From: Mesostigma viride
Taxonomy: Eukaryota > Streptophyta > Mesostigmatophyceae > Mesostigmatales > Mesostigmataceae
Direction: 5' to 3'
Assembly (NCBI GenBank): GCA_009746045.1
Contig: RPFO01000240.1
Span: 319,501-383,500 of the forward strand
DNA length: 64,000 nt
In this document: in pieces, positions 21,269 to 32,500 of the stretch
Numbering within the stretch: the first letter of the stretch is position 1
Layout: every line of letters starts with the position of its first letter
Position numbers and translations under genes: made by a program
Notes under the pieces: model-generated
Databases searched by the model: none
Told to the model about the DNA's origin: nothing
Seen by the model: only the letters and a program-made list of their open reading frames with translations

Positions 21269-22497
21269 AATCACCCCCGCCCTGGCTTTCCCTTGAAGCC
21301 GCACTCCACCTTGCTCGTTGTCACAAGTGACCGCCCTGCCGCAAAACGGGAGCCCCCCCACATCGGGAGGCGTGTGCCCGGCGGCTGTGGATGCATGGCC
21401 AGGCCCAAAAAGGCCCAGCGCATTTGCAATGCGATTGCGCACGGCCAGCCTATCATGACCCCTCTCGGGGCCCCGAGTCGGTACCGCTATGGCCGTCTCC
21501 CCATAGACCCGGGGTGCTTCGAGAAAAAACGTGGACCTAGCCCAGGCCCCGCCAGCCCGGATGCCCGAGGCCACAGCCCCAGGCACCTGGCTGAACGAGA
21601 GTCCGTTCAGCCAAGACCGCATTCCCCCCCGAGGTTTCTATGCGTGGGGGGGTTTCTATGCGGGTCTTTTGACATGGGCAAAGGATGGGGCGCTACTCCG
21701 GCGGTTTGGCCAGCTTCAGCGGAGCTGTCCATAAGTTTCTAAAACAGCTCTAGTGTCACATCGCAGGCTGGCCACCTTGCGATGGTGCGTGGGACGTGAC
21801 CTGGACTCAAAAGGTCCTGAACCAGGTTCCTGTCAGCAACGGCCTGTTTTTTTCATAAATTATTTTTTGTGGCGGCAGGTCAGTTGTCCAGCTGCCCCTG
21901 CCGAGGAGGGGTAGTTGGGGACAATAGTAGCCACGCGAGAGTTGCGCTCCGAAGCTAGAAATTTCCCTATTGCGAGACTCGGGTTGGGGAGGGCGTCTTA
22001 GGGAGGCGAGGCTACGCCAGACCTTTGTGGTTCCTTTTCGTCTCAGCACCTGCTGCGCGGCTCAGTCTATTATGGTGTCGTAATACCTCTTTCCTTTTTG
22101 GACGGTTCCGGAATTGCGAAATGCTGGCTCTTTTTGAGGGCTTGCTTTTGGGGTGGTCACCGGCTTGTGTCGCATTGAACCAGCGGGCCACAACGGTCTG
22201 AAAGTGCCAAAAAACAGCCTTATAACTCCTGTACGATGCAAATATTGTCGAAACATGCTAGATCTTGGTAGGTAGCTTGTTCAGGACACCAGTGGAAGGA
22301 TTGCAACTTTCCGGACTTACCGGACCTCACCTGACCTATTTTTGACATGTCTATTTTTAGCACTTTTCCAGATTTTAATATAAACAAATACCTTCTAATA
22401 TGCAAAAAAAGAGTTCTTGACCTGGCTGTTTGCAAGTAAGTTGATACTCATGACTAATGACTGTACACAAGATCTGATGGTCATCCAACCGCATTTG
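21269..22497. other. Unassigned, GC-rich then mixed
   Basis: The open frames at 21251-21742 are in both directions and carry no recognisable domain. It could be the degraded body of the element bounded by the 129-base repeats. Nothing further to annotate up to the satellite. Confidence 0.3.
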
Positions 22498-23010
22498 GTG
22501 ACAAAATGCCACAAAATGCTAGCAAAAATGCACGTTTTTCGTATTTTTCATCACATTTCATTGCAGTTTCCATACAAGATGTGCTCAGTTGAGACTGGAA
22601 ACTTGCAGGCATCTTGAACATCATTATTCTAGACATCCCACAAAAATGCAGGTCCATCACAACAGGGTATTGGATGTCAGTTTGCTCACAAATGCTACCC
22701 AAAATGCACGTTTTTCGTATTTTTCATCACATTCCAAGGCAGTTTCCATACGAGATGTGCTCAGTCGAGGCTGGAAACTTGCAGGCATCTTGAACATCAT
22801 TATTTTAGACATTCCACAAAAATTCAGGCCCATCATAGGGTATTTGATGTCAGTTTGCTCACAAATGTTACAAAAAATGCACGTTTTTCGCATTTTTCAT
22901 CCCATTTCATTGCAGTTTCCATACAAGACGTGCTCAGTTAAGGCTGGAGACTTGCATGCATCTTTGCCATCATTATTTTAGACATTCCACAAAAATTCAG
23001 GCCCATCATG
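22498..23010. repeat. ~175-base satellite, three units
   Basis: The landmark CACGTTTTTCG occurs at 22531, 22707 and 22880, giving periods of 176 and 173. Each unit carries GCAGTTTCCATAC, GTGCTCAGT, GGAAACTTGCAGGC and ATTATT-TAGACAT. Unit differences are about 5-10% by eye. Confidence 0.8.
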
Positions 23011-23598
23011 TTCTATTTGGTAGAGTTATCAATGCCATACCGGCCAGTTTCCATTACAAATGCTTACCTTACCCATGGACGCGATACTGCAATTGTGGAA
23101 TATGGTCAACTCCAAATTAGATGACCCATTCAAACATGGAAACCATTCACAAGTGATATAACACAAGCTCCAGGAGACATACACAAAAGTTCATTGATAT
23201 AAACACTGGCTGGACACAGCTGGCAATATATATGCACACGTGGCCATATGAATGCTCACGCAATCTCCATTATACGGAGGGGCTTGCTGAAAATAATATT
23301 GGCAGCTGTCGAATGGGCTAGAAAGGTCATTTTACATATACACCCACAGCATGCCAAGTATCGTAGCTGAAAATTACTCAACAGGCGGCATGGCGTTGAT
23401 GCGTTTGCGCGCCCTCATCTCGGTATCGCGAGGAGGTAGTGGCACCTCCCTGCACGATTTCTGCCTGACCTTGTCAGCCTTCATGTCCTGCATCAACATG
23501 GATACCCCCGTACCCTTACCTTTGGCATCACAGCCCAGCTAATTGAACGGTGGTTGGTGCAGCGCTTGGTGTCCTCCTTGCGCATGTGGTGCATGTGC
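23011..23598. other. Unassigned spacer
   Basis: No gene or repeat recognised between the 175-base satellite and the tetranucleotide array. Confidence 0.35.
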
Positions 23599-23981
23599 AA
23601 GTGAGTGAGTGAGTGAGTGAGTGAGTGAGTGAGTGAGTGAGTGAGTGAGTGAGTGAGTGAGTGAGTGAGTGAGTGAGTGAGTGAGTGAGTGAGTGAGTGA
23701 GTGAGTGAGTGAGTGAGTGAGTGAGTGAGTGAGTGAGTGAGTGAGTGAGTGAGTGAGTGAGTGAGTGAGTGAGTGAGTGAGTGAGTGAGTGAGTGAGTGA
23801 GTGAGTGAGTGAGTGAGTGAGTGAGTGAGTGAGTGAGTGAGTGAGTGAGTGAGTGAGTGAGTGAGTGAGTGAGTGAGTGAGTGAGTGAGTGAGTGAGTGA
23901 GTGAGTGAGTGAGTGAGTGCGTGCGTGCGTGAGTGAGTGAGTGCGTGAGTGCGTGAGTGCGTGAGTGCGTGAGTGCGTGAG

Positions 23982-24048
<67 letters not shown>
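23599..24048. repeat. GTGA tetranucleotide array, left part
   Basis: An uninterrupted GAGT/GTGA run to about 23920, then alternating GTGC variants, and pure GTGC at 23988-24048 directly against the F1 element. It is the left part of the array that resumes at 29527. Confidence 0.9.
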
Positions 24049-24577
24049 ATCCAGTGTTTACATAGTGATTGGTTTCGGGTTACACGCCTGACACCTCATG
24101 TTTATTACAAATTAGTGAAATAACACACCAGCGCTAGGTCTAGACTCTAAGCGGGATAACACACAAAATTTGGGACGGCAGTATAAACACCTAAACTGCC
24201 CGTCCCCGTCCCCCAAGGGTGGGTGGGTGGGGAGTCAAGAAAAACGGGTAAGCTCACCGCCATCCCCCTCTCCCTTTATAGGAAAACCTCCCTAGCAAGG
24301 GGGGGGGGGTGACCTGTGCCAGAAATATATTTTTACAAATTCTTTCTAGAAGCTAGCGGCGAGTACCCTGACCCTAATGCACCATGTAGCACAAGATAAT
24401 ACGAGCATTAGCTCACAAAATCCAGTGTTTACATAGTGATTGGTTTCGGGTTACACGCCAGACACCTCATGTTTATTACAAATTAGTGAAATAACACACC
24501 AGCGCTAGGTCTAGACTCTAAGCGAGATAACACACAAAATTTGGGACGGCAGTATAAACACCTAAACTGCCCGTCCC
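24049..24577 (-). repeat. F1 split direct repeats B2, A2, B1
   Basis: B2 24049-24206, linker 24207-24231, A2 24232-24415, joint ACAAAAT, B1 24420-24577. B begins ATCCAGTGTTTACATAG and ends CTAAACTGCCCGTCCC. A contains GGAAAACCTCCCTAGCAAGG. The B/A joint on the minus strand reads CTGG-ATT-TTGTGAGC, giving an ATT triplet at the expected recombination point. Confidence 0.85.
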
Positions 24578-24658
24578 ACATCTCCATTCTGGCCCCTCAG
24601 GCCGTAGTAGACACAAGTAGGCTCACAACCCAGGCGCCCTCAGTGGGTGCGGGTCGGG

Positions 24659-25584
24659 TCACAGTAGATGGCCCCGGAAGTGGGCGCGCCAGTGCGCCGG
24701 GTCCCAAGAATGCGCCAGGGCCCAGAGGCGCGGGGGGAGGTCCAGCAGCAGGGCCCTGTGGAGTCCCACGTAGCGCTGCACCGAGTCAGCCGCGCGCCAA
24801 CGGCCGCGCCGCTGGATGTCCGCCGTCGGGATGTTGCGCAAGGCGTCGTGGGTGGCCCCACCATGCCGCAGCGAGTGCAGCGTGAACTTGCCCGGGAGCT
24901 GGAGCTGGGTCCAGACACTGACCCACTGGGACCGCGCCTGCGCATACGTGAGCCCGCCGAAGACCAGCGCCCCCGGTGCCCGGCCGCGGCACAGCGCGGA
25001 CAAGAGGCCCAACGAGAGAGGGTCCTCCACGAGGACATGCTGGGTACCACCTTGGGCTGTCTTGGGGTCCCGGAGCAGGAGTGCCCCCTGACCACGCGCC
25101 GGCCCGAGACGGGGGTCCCCTGGGAACGCCACGTCCCCAACGTGCAGGCCCAAAGCCTCGCTGATGCGCAGATACTGCTGGAAAGCCACCAGCACCAGCG
25201 CAGCCATGGCGGTCTGATGGCGGGAGAGTAGCAGGACAGCCGCGAGGTAGCACAGTCGCCACGGGACCGGGGGGGACTCTGGCAGGGGACCAGCCGACCC
25301 CAGCCGCGCAGCATGCGGTCAGCCATCTGCCACGAGTCGACCACCGAGGGCTGGTACAAGCGGAGCCCCTGCTTCGCCTGCTGACAAAGAGTCCGCCCCC
25401 TGCCCCCTCCACTCTCGTACACCGCCGAGACCCACTCGCAGAACAGTGCCTCGGCCTCGGTGGGGTCGTGCTCCCCGGGTGGAAGCCACGCCAGAAAGAC
25501 CGACACGGCGCGGTGGTAGCGGGGCAGGGTGGAACGGGGGTTGACCGTGCCCTCCAAGAGCCGGTGACGGGCGTTGCGCAGCCG
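24659..25584 (-). pseudogene. F1 tyrosine recombinase domain
   Basis: Starts right after the 2A proline. The N-terminal part (LPRYHRAVSVFLAWLP, about residues 15-110) is a helical core-binding domain. The catalytic part has YLRISEALGLHVGD (first Arg, 25157-25173), HSLRHGGATH (HxxR box, 24849-24878) and QRYVGLH (nucleophile Tyr at 24770-24772). It joins the cDNA circle to the target, as in the phage-integrase superfamily. A 7-base C/G run near 25262-25270 marks the one frameshift. The protein would be about 308 aa. The Tyr, Arg and His residues needed for catalysis are all present once the frame is followed, but as sequenced the ORF is broken. Confidence 0.85.
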
Positions 25585-25614
25585 CGGCCCCGGATTGGCC
25601 TCCACGTCGCCGTC
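25585..25614 (-). other. 2A-type ribosome-skipping motif between RNase H and recombinase
   Basis: The minus strand encodes DGDVEANPGP, an exact match to the 2A consensus D-V/I-E-x-N-P-G-P. It is preceded by WRRDLTS. In known 2A peptides the ribosome skips the Gly-Pro bond, releasing the upstream protein and continuing with Pro. Here that would free RT-RNase H from the recombinase. It lies in the same open frame as both the last RNase H motif (NPADGPSR, about 20 codons upstream) and the recombinase start, so no frameshift separates them. Activity is untested. Confidence 0.85.
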
Positions 25615-28029
25615 GGAGGTGAGGTCCCGGCGCCAGCCACCCGCCACCGGGGCACTGCGCGCTCGGCTGGGTCCATCCGCAGGGTTACTCGAGGTACGCA
25701 CATACACCCAATGAGACCGGGTGTCCGCCGCCAAGGACAGGGCCGCTACGCGCCGGGCCACTTGGTTGAGCCGGTAAGAAGACGACCGGCCCTTGACCAT
25801 GCAGCCGAGGACCGCGCTGGAGTCCACCATCCGCACAACGCGCGTCCCGCGGACGGCCAGGGAGCGACACGACCATTCCAGACCCTGGGCAGCCACCGCG
25901 CCTCCTTGATGTTGATGTGCTCCCGCGGGTTGCCCCAGCGGTAGGACACCGCCGTCCGCCACGGCGCGGTGGCGATCACCTGGTAGTCCGCCTCCGTCAG
26001 CCGCTCAACGGTCCAAGGCGTATCCGAGGCCCCCAGCGCCACCGTGGCCCACCCCCGAGCCTCCCGGCGCTGGGCCAAGGACTGCACCTGTGCAGCCGGT
26101 AGGTCGGCGTACACGATCCCGGCCCCCTCCGTGCTGGCGTCTGTCACCACCACCCGGCCCGCGAGGGGGGCTGCCCGCGGCGCCCGTAGGAAGGGCGCCG
26201 TGGCGACAGCCGCCGTGAGCTCCTCCCGCACGCTTTGCCACAACTGCCAGCGGCGGCGCCGCGCGTACCAGTCCCACGGGTCTGCCCGCATGACGCGCAG
26301 CAAGCGGTACGTCTCCCCCAGAGGGAGAGCAGCGGCCGGCACAGCAGCTGGATCCACACCCACTTGCCGACGAGGGACTCGAGTTCCCGCTGGTAGGTGA
26401 ACCCGCGCCGCAAGACGGCCTGGGTGGCGGCAACGACCCCAGCCAGCCGCTCCGCGGTCGGGACGATGCTTCCGTCGCGCCGGTGCACGACACCCAAGGC
26501 CACCACGTCCCGCTGGTCGGGGCTGGCCGGCACCACCTTACTCGCCTTCTGCGGCAGCCCCGCTGCTGCATAGGCTGCCGCGGCCCGCGCCAGCTGCTGG
26601 TTGACACCCGTCGCCGTTGCACAGTGGGAGACGTGCAGATCGTCGATGGTGATGGCATGGAGGCCCTCCTCGTCGTGCGGCGGGTCGAAGATGGCGGCGG
26701 GGGCCAAGGGGTTGGCCGGGTCCTCCTCCCACCGGAGGCGCACCGTCTGGCCCAGGGGTCCCTTGTCCACCACCAGCAGGAGCTGGGCCATGTTAATGCT
26801 GACGCCCCGACGGGGATCCAAAGCCCCAGAGCGGTACAGCACCGCCATGTGGATCACCTGGGCGACCACCACGGCGTGCTTGTTACCCATGGGCCAGCAG
26901 CGCATCCACGGCCATACCCGCCGGGCGGGCCCGGGCAGCCCGACGTCCCGGGAGTCCACAGCCGGCCAAGCGCAGTACTTGCGCAGCCAGTCGGGGAGCC
27001 GCAGGCGGTTGTAGTAGCCCTCGAGGTCGGAAGTGCCCCCGAACACCGGGCAGCCAGCCCGCACCCACAGCTCGGCTATCACCCCAAGGTGGGGGAGAAG
27101 GGCCGCGGGGGGTCTACCAGGAGCCAGTTGCCAGGCCGGTTGTCCACGATGAGTCGCATCGAGCCGTCCGGCTTCTTGCGCCCCGCCACCCCATTTACTG
27201 CTGGGGGCGCCTGCTCATAAAACCCCCGACAACCCCGGCCTCCAACGCGCGCAGCAACAGCTTGATGTACTCCGCAGGGGCGCACCCCGGGTGGCCCGGA
27301 ACCGCACCCGCCGCTCGCCGGGTGTCAACAGTCGCACCAGCGTCTCCTCGCTGGCATACACGGCCGCCACCGAGGGCGGCAAGAGCCCCAGCACGTCCAC
27401 GGTGCCCCCCTCCCCCGGCGCGGGGAACGCGACCTTGTCCGCCTGAATTGTTGTGAAAGGTCCACTTGTGTTGTAGTCATCCCTGACTGGGGCCGGGCCA
27501 GCTGCCGCTACAACAGGCTGCTGGCGGCAATAGGCCCGGCAAGTTTTGAAGATCTCTTGTAGAGCCGCCTCCTGGACCGGCCCCGTCGCCCGGGCCGGCA
27601 GGTTTAGCGGGTGTCGGCCCCCGCCCCCGCACCAGTTTAAGGCCCCCACCGCCGCACAGGCGGCGTCCTGACCCCGAAGGGTCAAGGCCGCCCGCTGTCG
27701 GCGCCGGGCAGACCCCAGCGCGCCCCACCGGCGCTTTGCCAAGTCAACTGGTAGAGGCAACGGAAGCAAGGCATGTTGTCGATTGGTAGTTACCCCAGAT
27801 TCGCCCCTGGCGCCCAGCGGCCAAACAGGCCGCACCGGCACGCCAAGTGGAGCCACTGGCTGTGGGGGGCTTCCAGATTCCACCACCGAATCCCGACCAG
27901 GCCCTGACGTGCCCGTCAGAGTGCGCCCAGCCGTGCCACGCCCCACACCAGAATATTTCGAGAATTGATTCACACGATCCCCAGCAGAGGGGGCGGGGCC
28001 AAATTCCCCGGGCTGATTCTGCAGAATCT

Positions 28030-28161
28030 GGGAAAGCCCTAGCGTGCCCACTAGAGTGCGCCTCCCCAGATCCAAATTCGACAAAATCTGCCGATTCCGC
28101 GGCAGATTCTGGGAAAGCCCTAGCGTGCCCACTAGAGTGCGCCTCCCCAGATTCAAATTCG
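28030..28161 (-). repeat. 81-base duplication between gag and pol
   Basis: GGGAAAGCCCTAGCGTGCCC starts at 28030 and 28111. The duplicated peptide contains LGRRTLVGTLGLSQ twice. It overlaps the gag/pol boundary region, and since 81 is a multiple of three it leaves the frame unchanged. Confidence 0.75.
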
Positions 28162-28173
28162 GCAAAGTCTCCC

Positions 28174-29278
28174 CTACTCCTTCTTCGGCCCCTTGCCCTT
28201 CTCTAGGCGGTTGGAGAGCTCGGCTGCCTTCATAGCGCTCTGCACTGCCGGATGCCACAGCAGGTTCGCATCCTCCTGCAAGGGGAGCATCGCTAATGCT
28301 GCCCCCTTGAACCCTTGCATGGTATCGGCCAGCGTGATCGCCGTCAGAATTTTCATCAGGTACTCGGGGGCTGCCATGTGCTTGATGGCATCGTCCCCCA
28401 TTCCCCGCGGCAGCCAGCCTAACTCCGTGTTCAGAGTATCCAGCGTGAAGGCGATCTGGTGGGCCAGGAGCTTGCGCACCTCGGCCCCCTGACCCGTCCA
28501 GGTCGGCTTGGTGGCCAGCAGCCATCCCCTGATGCTCCCCCCCGCCACCGACTCCGCAGACCGCACAGCACTCGGCAGCAGGGGCTGCCGCGCTCCGCAC
28601 TCCACGTTCACCGAGGTGCATGGCGTGGGTGGGCAGCTCCACGCCCGGCGTGCAGGTCTGTCGACCCCCTTGCGCAGCTATGGCTTGCTCGCTGGTCAGC
28701 AGGCCGCTCATAACCAAGCGGCCCATTGCTAAAGCTAGAGCGTCGCCATCCTCCCCTGCCTGCTGCCGGCCGCGCTGGGTTGAACGCGCCGTCTGGGGAG
28801 GCTGGCGGCCCGCCCTGTCGCCAGATTTTCCCGCTTCCCCACCCGCCAAAAACTGGTCGACGCGTAGCCCCACCCCGGAGCTCACGCGTCGATTGTTCCC
28901 TGACTCCTCCCGGACTTCGTGCCGGGGCTCCTCCTCCTCCTCGTAATTTTCCTCCTCGCCCGGGTCCTGCAGCGCATCCCGCAGCATGGCAGCGATGGCG
29001 GACTGCATCGTCTCCCTGGGGAGGGGCTCGACGTAAAAACCACGTCGCCTCAAGTACTTCTCGAGGTTGTCGAGCCGACGACCGTCTGGTAGGGCCAGGA
29101 TGCGATCCAGCCAGCGTGGGCCGCCCCCCAACAAGGCCCTCGCCCTGAGGGCGATGTCCTTTAGCGAGCCATCCATAGGGACAACCCGCATTCGGTTTAG
29201 CCACTCCGCTTCCGGTGGTCTCACCGCCGACGGAACCCCTGCGTCTGCCATTGCATCCTGAAAGACCTCCTCTGCCAT
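28174..29278 (-). pseudogene. F1 gag-like ORF1 (one frameshift)
   Basis: Begins at an ATG (MAEEVFQDAMADAGVPSAVR) and has an acidic run (GEEENYEEEEE) near residue 110. Near 28610 the conserved sequence changes frame and continues as SIRGWLLATKP, AAPEYLMKILTAITL and a lysine-rich end, stopping at 28174-28176. The C-terminal part matches the F2 gag (IRSWVMTVKP, GMEYLMRVVAALL, then a lysine-containing end), which supports both the frame choice and the stop. It is the presumed nucleocapsid/assembly protein of the element. No zinc knuckle is present. The first-frame ORF runs on as nonsense into pol. Confidence 0.7.
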
Positions 29279-29336
29279 TGGTAAGTTGTCTGATTGACGC
29301 CGTTATTAGCTAGGCGTATAATGCTTCACGAGTTTC

Positions 29337-29521
29337 GAGTCAAGAAAAACGGGTAAGCTCACCGCCATCCCCCTCTCCCTTTATAGGAAAACCTCCCTAG
29401 CAAGGGGGGGGGGGGTGACCTGTGCCAGAAATATATTTTTACAAATTCTTTCTAGAAGCTAGCGGCGAGTACCCTGACCCTAATGCACCATGTAGCACAA
29501 GATAATACGAGCATTAGCTCA
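29337..29521 (-). repeat. F1 A1 repeat (5' terminus)
   Basis: Matches A2 at 24232-24415 base for base except one extra G in a G run. Its outer end (GCATTAGCTCA, then AAAAA) abuts GTGCGTGAGTGA of the satellite. Confidence 0.85.
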
Positions 29522-29526
29522 AAAAA

Positions 29527-32500
29527 GTGCGTGAGTGAGTGCGTGAGTGAGTGCGTGAGTGAGTGCGTGAGTGAGTGCGTGAGTGCGTGAGTGAGTGAGT
29601 GCGTGAGTGAGTGAGTGCACGAGTGAGTGCGTGAGTGAGTGCGTGAGTGAGTGCGTGAGTGAGTGCGTGAGTGAGTGCGTGAGTGAGTGCGTGAGTGAGT
29701 GAGTGAGTGAGTGCGTGAGTGAGTGAGTGAGTGAGTGAGTGAGTGAGTGAGTGAGTGAGTGAGTGAGTGAGTGAGTGAGTGAGTGAGTGAGTGAGTGAGT
29801 GAGTGAGTGAGTGAGTGAGTGAGTGAGTGAGTGAGTGAGTGAGTGAGTGAGTGAGTGAGTGAGTGAGTGAGTGAGTGAGTGAGTGAGTGAGTGAGTGAGT
29901 GAGTGAGTGAGTGAGTGAGTGAGTGAGTGAGTGAGTGAGTGAGTGAGTGAGTGAGTGAGTGAGTGAGTGAGTGAGTGAGTGAGAGAGTGAGTGAGCGGGT
30001 GAGAGAGTGAGTGAGTGAGTGAGTGAGTGAGTGAGTGAGTGAGTGAGTGAGTGAGTGAGTGAGTGAGTGAGTGAGTGAGTGAGTGAGTGAGTGAGTGAGT
30101 GAGTGAGTGAGTGAGTGAGTGAGTGAGTGAGTGAGTGAGTGAGTGAGTGAGTGAGTGAGTGAGTGAGTGAGTGAGTGAGTGAGTGAGTGAGTGAGTGAGT
30201 GAGTGAGTGAGTGAGTGAGTGAGTGAGTGAGTGAGTGAGTGAGTGAGTGAGTGAGTGAGTGAGTGAGTGAGTGAGTGAGTGAGTGAGTGAGTGAGTGAGT
30301 GAGTGAGTGAGTGAGTGAGTGAGTGAGTGAGTGAGTGAGTGAGTGAGTGAGTGAGTGAGTGAGTGAGTGAGTGAGTGAGTGAGTGAGTGAGTGAGTGAGT
30401 GAGTGAGTGAGTGAGTGAGTGAGTGAGTGAGTGAGTGAGTGAGTGAGTGAGTGAGTGAGTGAGTGAGTGAGTGAGTGAGTGAGTGAGTGAGTGAGTGAGT
30501 GAGTGAGTGAGTGAGTGAGTGAGTGAGTGAGTGAGTGAGTGAGTGAGTGAGTGAGTGAGTGAGTGAGTGAGTGAGTGAGTGAGTGAGTGAGTGAGTGAGT
30601 GAGTGAGTGAGTGAGTGAGTGAGTGAGTGAGTGAGTGAGTGAGTGAGTGAGTGAGTGAGTGAGTGAGTGAGTGAGTGAGTGAGTGAGTGAGTGAGTGAGT
30701 GAGTGAGTGAGTGAGTGAGTGAGTGAGTGAGTGAGTGAGTGAGTGAGTGAGTGAGTGAGTGAGTGAGTGAGTGAGTGAGTGAGTGAGTGAGTGAGTGAGT
30801 GAGTGAGTGAGTGAGTGAGTGAGTGAGTGAGTGAGTGAGTGAGTGAGTGAGTGAGTGAGTGAGTGAGTGAGTGAGTGAGTGAGTGAGTGAGTGAGTGAGT
30901 GAGTGAGTGAGTGAGTGAGTGAGTGAGTGAGTGAGTGAGTGAGTGAGTGAGTGAGTGAGTGAGTGAGTGAGTGAGTGAGTGAGTGAGTGAGTGAGTGAGT
31001 GAGTGAGTGAGTGAGTGAGTGAGTGAGTGAGTGAGTGAGTGAGTGAGTGAGTGAGTGAGTGAGTGAGTGAGTGAGTGAGTGAGTGAGTGAGTGAGTGAGT
31101 GAGTGAGTGAGTGAGTGAGTGAGTGAGTGAGTGAGTGAGTGAGTGAGTGAGTGAGTGAGTGAGTGAGTGAGTGAGTGAGTGAGTGAGTGAGTGAGTGAGT
31201 GAGTGAGTGAGTGAGTGAGTGAGTGAGTGAGTGAGTGAGTGAGTGAGTGAGTGAGTGAGTGAGTGAGTGAGTGAGTGAGTGAGTGAGTGAGTGAGTGAGT
31301 GAGTGAGTGAGTGAGTGAGTGAGTGAGTGAGTGAGTGAGTGAGTGAGTGAGTGAGTGAGTGAGTGAGTGAGTGAGTGAGTGAGTGAGTGAGTGAGTGAGT
31401 GAGTGAGTGAGTGAGTGAGTGAGTGAGTGAGTGAGTGAGTGAGTGAGTGAGTGAGTGAGTGAGTGAGTGAGTGAGTGAGTGAGTGAGTGAGTGAGTGAGT
31501 GAGTGAGTGAGTGAGTGAGTGAGTGAGTGAGTGAGTGAGTGAGTGAGTGAGTGAGTGAGTGCGTGAGTGCGTGAGTGCGTGAGTGCGTGAGTGCGTGAGT
31601 GCGTGAGTGCGTGAGTGCGTGAGTGCGTGAGTGCGTGAGTGCGTGAGTGCGTGAGTGCGTGAGTGCGTGAGTGCGTGAGTGAGTGAGTGAGTGAGTGAGT
31701 GAGTGAGTGAGTGAGTGAGTGAGTGAGTGAGTGAGTGAGTGAGTGAGTGAGTGAGTGAGTGAGTGAGTGAGTGAGTGAGTGAGTGAGTGAGTGAGTGAGT
31801 GAGTGAGTGAGTGAGTGAGTGAGTGAGTGAGTGAGTGAGTGAGTGAGTGAGTGAGTGAGTGAGTGAGTGAGTGAGTGAGTGAGTGAGTGAGTGAGTGAGT
31901 GAGTGAGTGAGTGAGTGAGTGAGTGAGTGAGTGAGTGAGTGAGTGAGTGAGTGAGTGAGTGAGTGAGTGAGTGAGTGAGTGAGTGAGTGAGTGAGTGAGT
32001 GAGTGAGTGAGTGAGTGAGTGAGTGAGTGAGTGAGTGAGTGAGTGAGTGAGTGAGTGAGTGAGTGAGTGAGTGAGTGAGTGAGTGAGTGAGTGAGTGAGT
32101 GAGTGAGTGAGTGAGTGAGTGAGTGAGTGAGTGAGTGAGTGAGTGAGTGAGTGAGTGAGTGAGTGAGTGAGTGAGTGAGTGAGTGAGTGAGTGAGTGAGT
32201 GAGTGAGTGAGTGAGTGAGTGAGTGAGTGAGTGAGTGAGTGAGTGAGTGAGTGAGTGAGTGAGTGAGTGAGTGAGTGAGTGAGTGAGTGAGTGAGTGAGT
32301 GAGTGAGTGAGTGAGTGAGTGAGTGAGTGAGTGAGTGAGTGAGTGAGTGAGTGAGTGAGTGAGTGAGTGAGTGAGTGAGTGAGTGCGTGCGTGCGTGCGT
32401 GCGTGCGTGCGTGAGTGAGTGAGTGAGTGAGTGAGTGAGTGAGTGAGTGAGTGAGTGAGTGAGTGAGTGAGTGAGTGAGTGAGTGAGTGAGTGAGTGAGT

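Larger units (their letters stand above)
24659..28170 (-). pseudogene. F1 pol: RT, RNase H, 2A, tyrosine recombinase (multiple frameshifts)
   Basis: Domains in order on the minus strand. A conserved pre-RT region (GSARRRQRAA, ALNWCGGGG, about 27600-27740). The RT fingers with KKPDGSMRLIVDNRPGNWLL (about 27117-27180). RT motif A, SDLEGYYNRL (27005-27031), and motif B-like PMGNKHAVVVAQ (about 26860-26893). Catalytic ITIDDLHVS (about 26628-26655). The thumb, ending CRPLLSLWG. RNase H has VVVTDASTEG (26133), HINIKEARW (25900), RMVDSSAVLG (25810) and NPADGPSR (25670), i.e. the D-E-D-D set. Then come the 2A motif and the recombinase. The frame changes at about 27300, 27240, 27085, 26320, 25890 and 25265; several of these points are G or C runs. 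Either the copy is decayed or the assembly has homopolymer indels. Confidence 0.85.
24049..29526 (-). mobile_element. F1: PAT/Kangaroo-like YR retrotransposon
   Basis: A 5.5 kb element on the minus strand with order A1 (29337-29521), gag, pol (RT, RNase H, 2A, tyrosine recombinase), B1 (24420-24577), A2 (24232-24415), B2 (24049-24206). B1 and B2 are both 158 bases and nearly identical; A1 and A2 are 185 and 184 bases. This is the split direct repeat form known from PAT, Kangaroo and Ngaro elements, which integrate through a circular intermediate using a tyrosine recombinase and leave no target duplication. No DDE integrase, aspartic protease or adenine methylase motif is seen. Both ends abut the GTGA/GTGC array, so it landed inside the satellite. 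Coding frames are interrupted several times, so this copy is inactive as sequenced. Confidence 0.9.

Noticed and set aside
23493..24050. Long THSL/THAR frame on the minus strand
   Set aside because: Same cause: GTGA/GTGC array translation.
26483..27220. 245-codon plus-strand frame, and similar frames across 24.6-29.2 kb
   Set aside because: They lie opposite the F1 pol and gag and owe their length to high GC content. No domain is seen on that strand.
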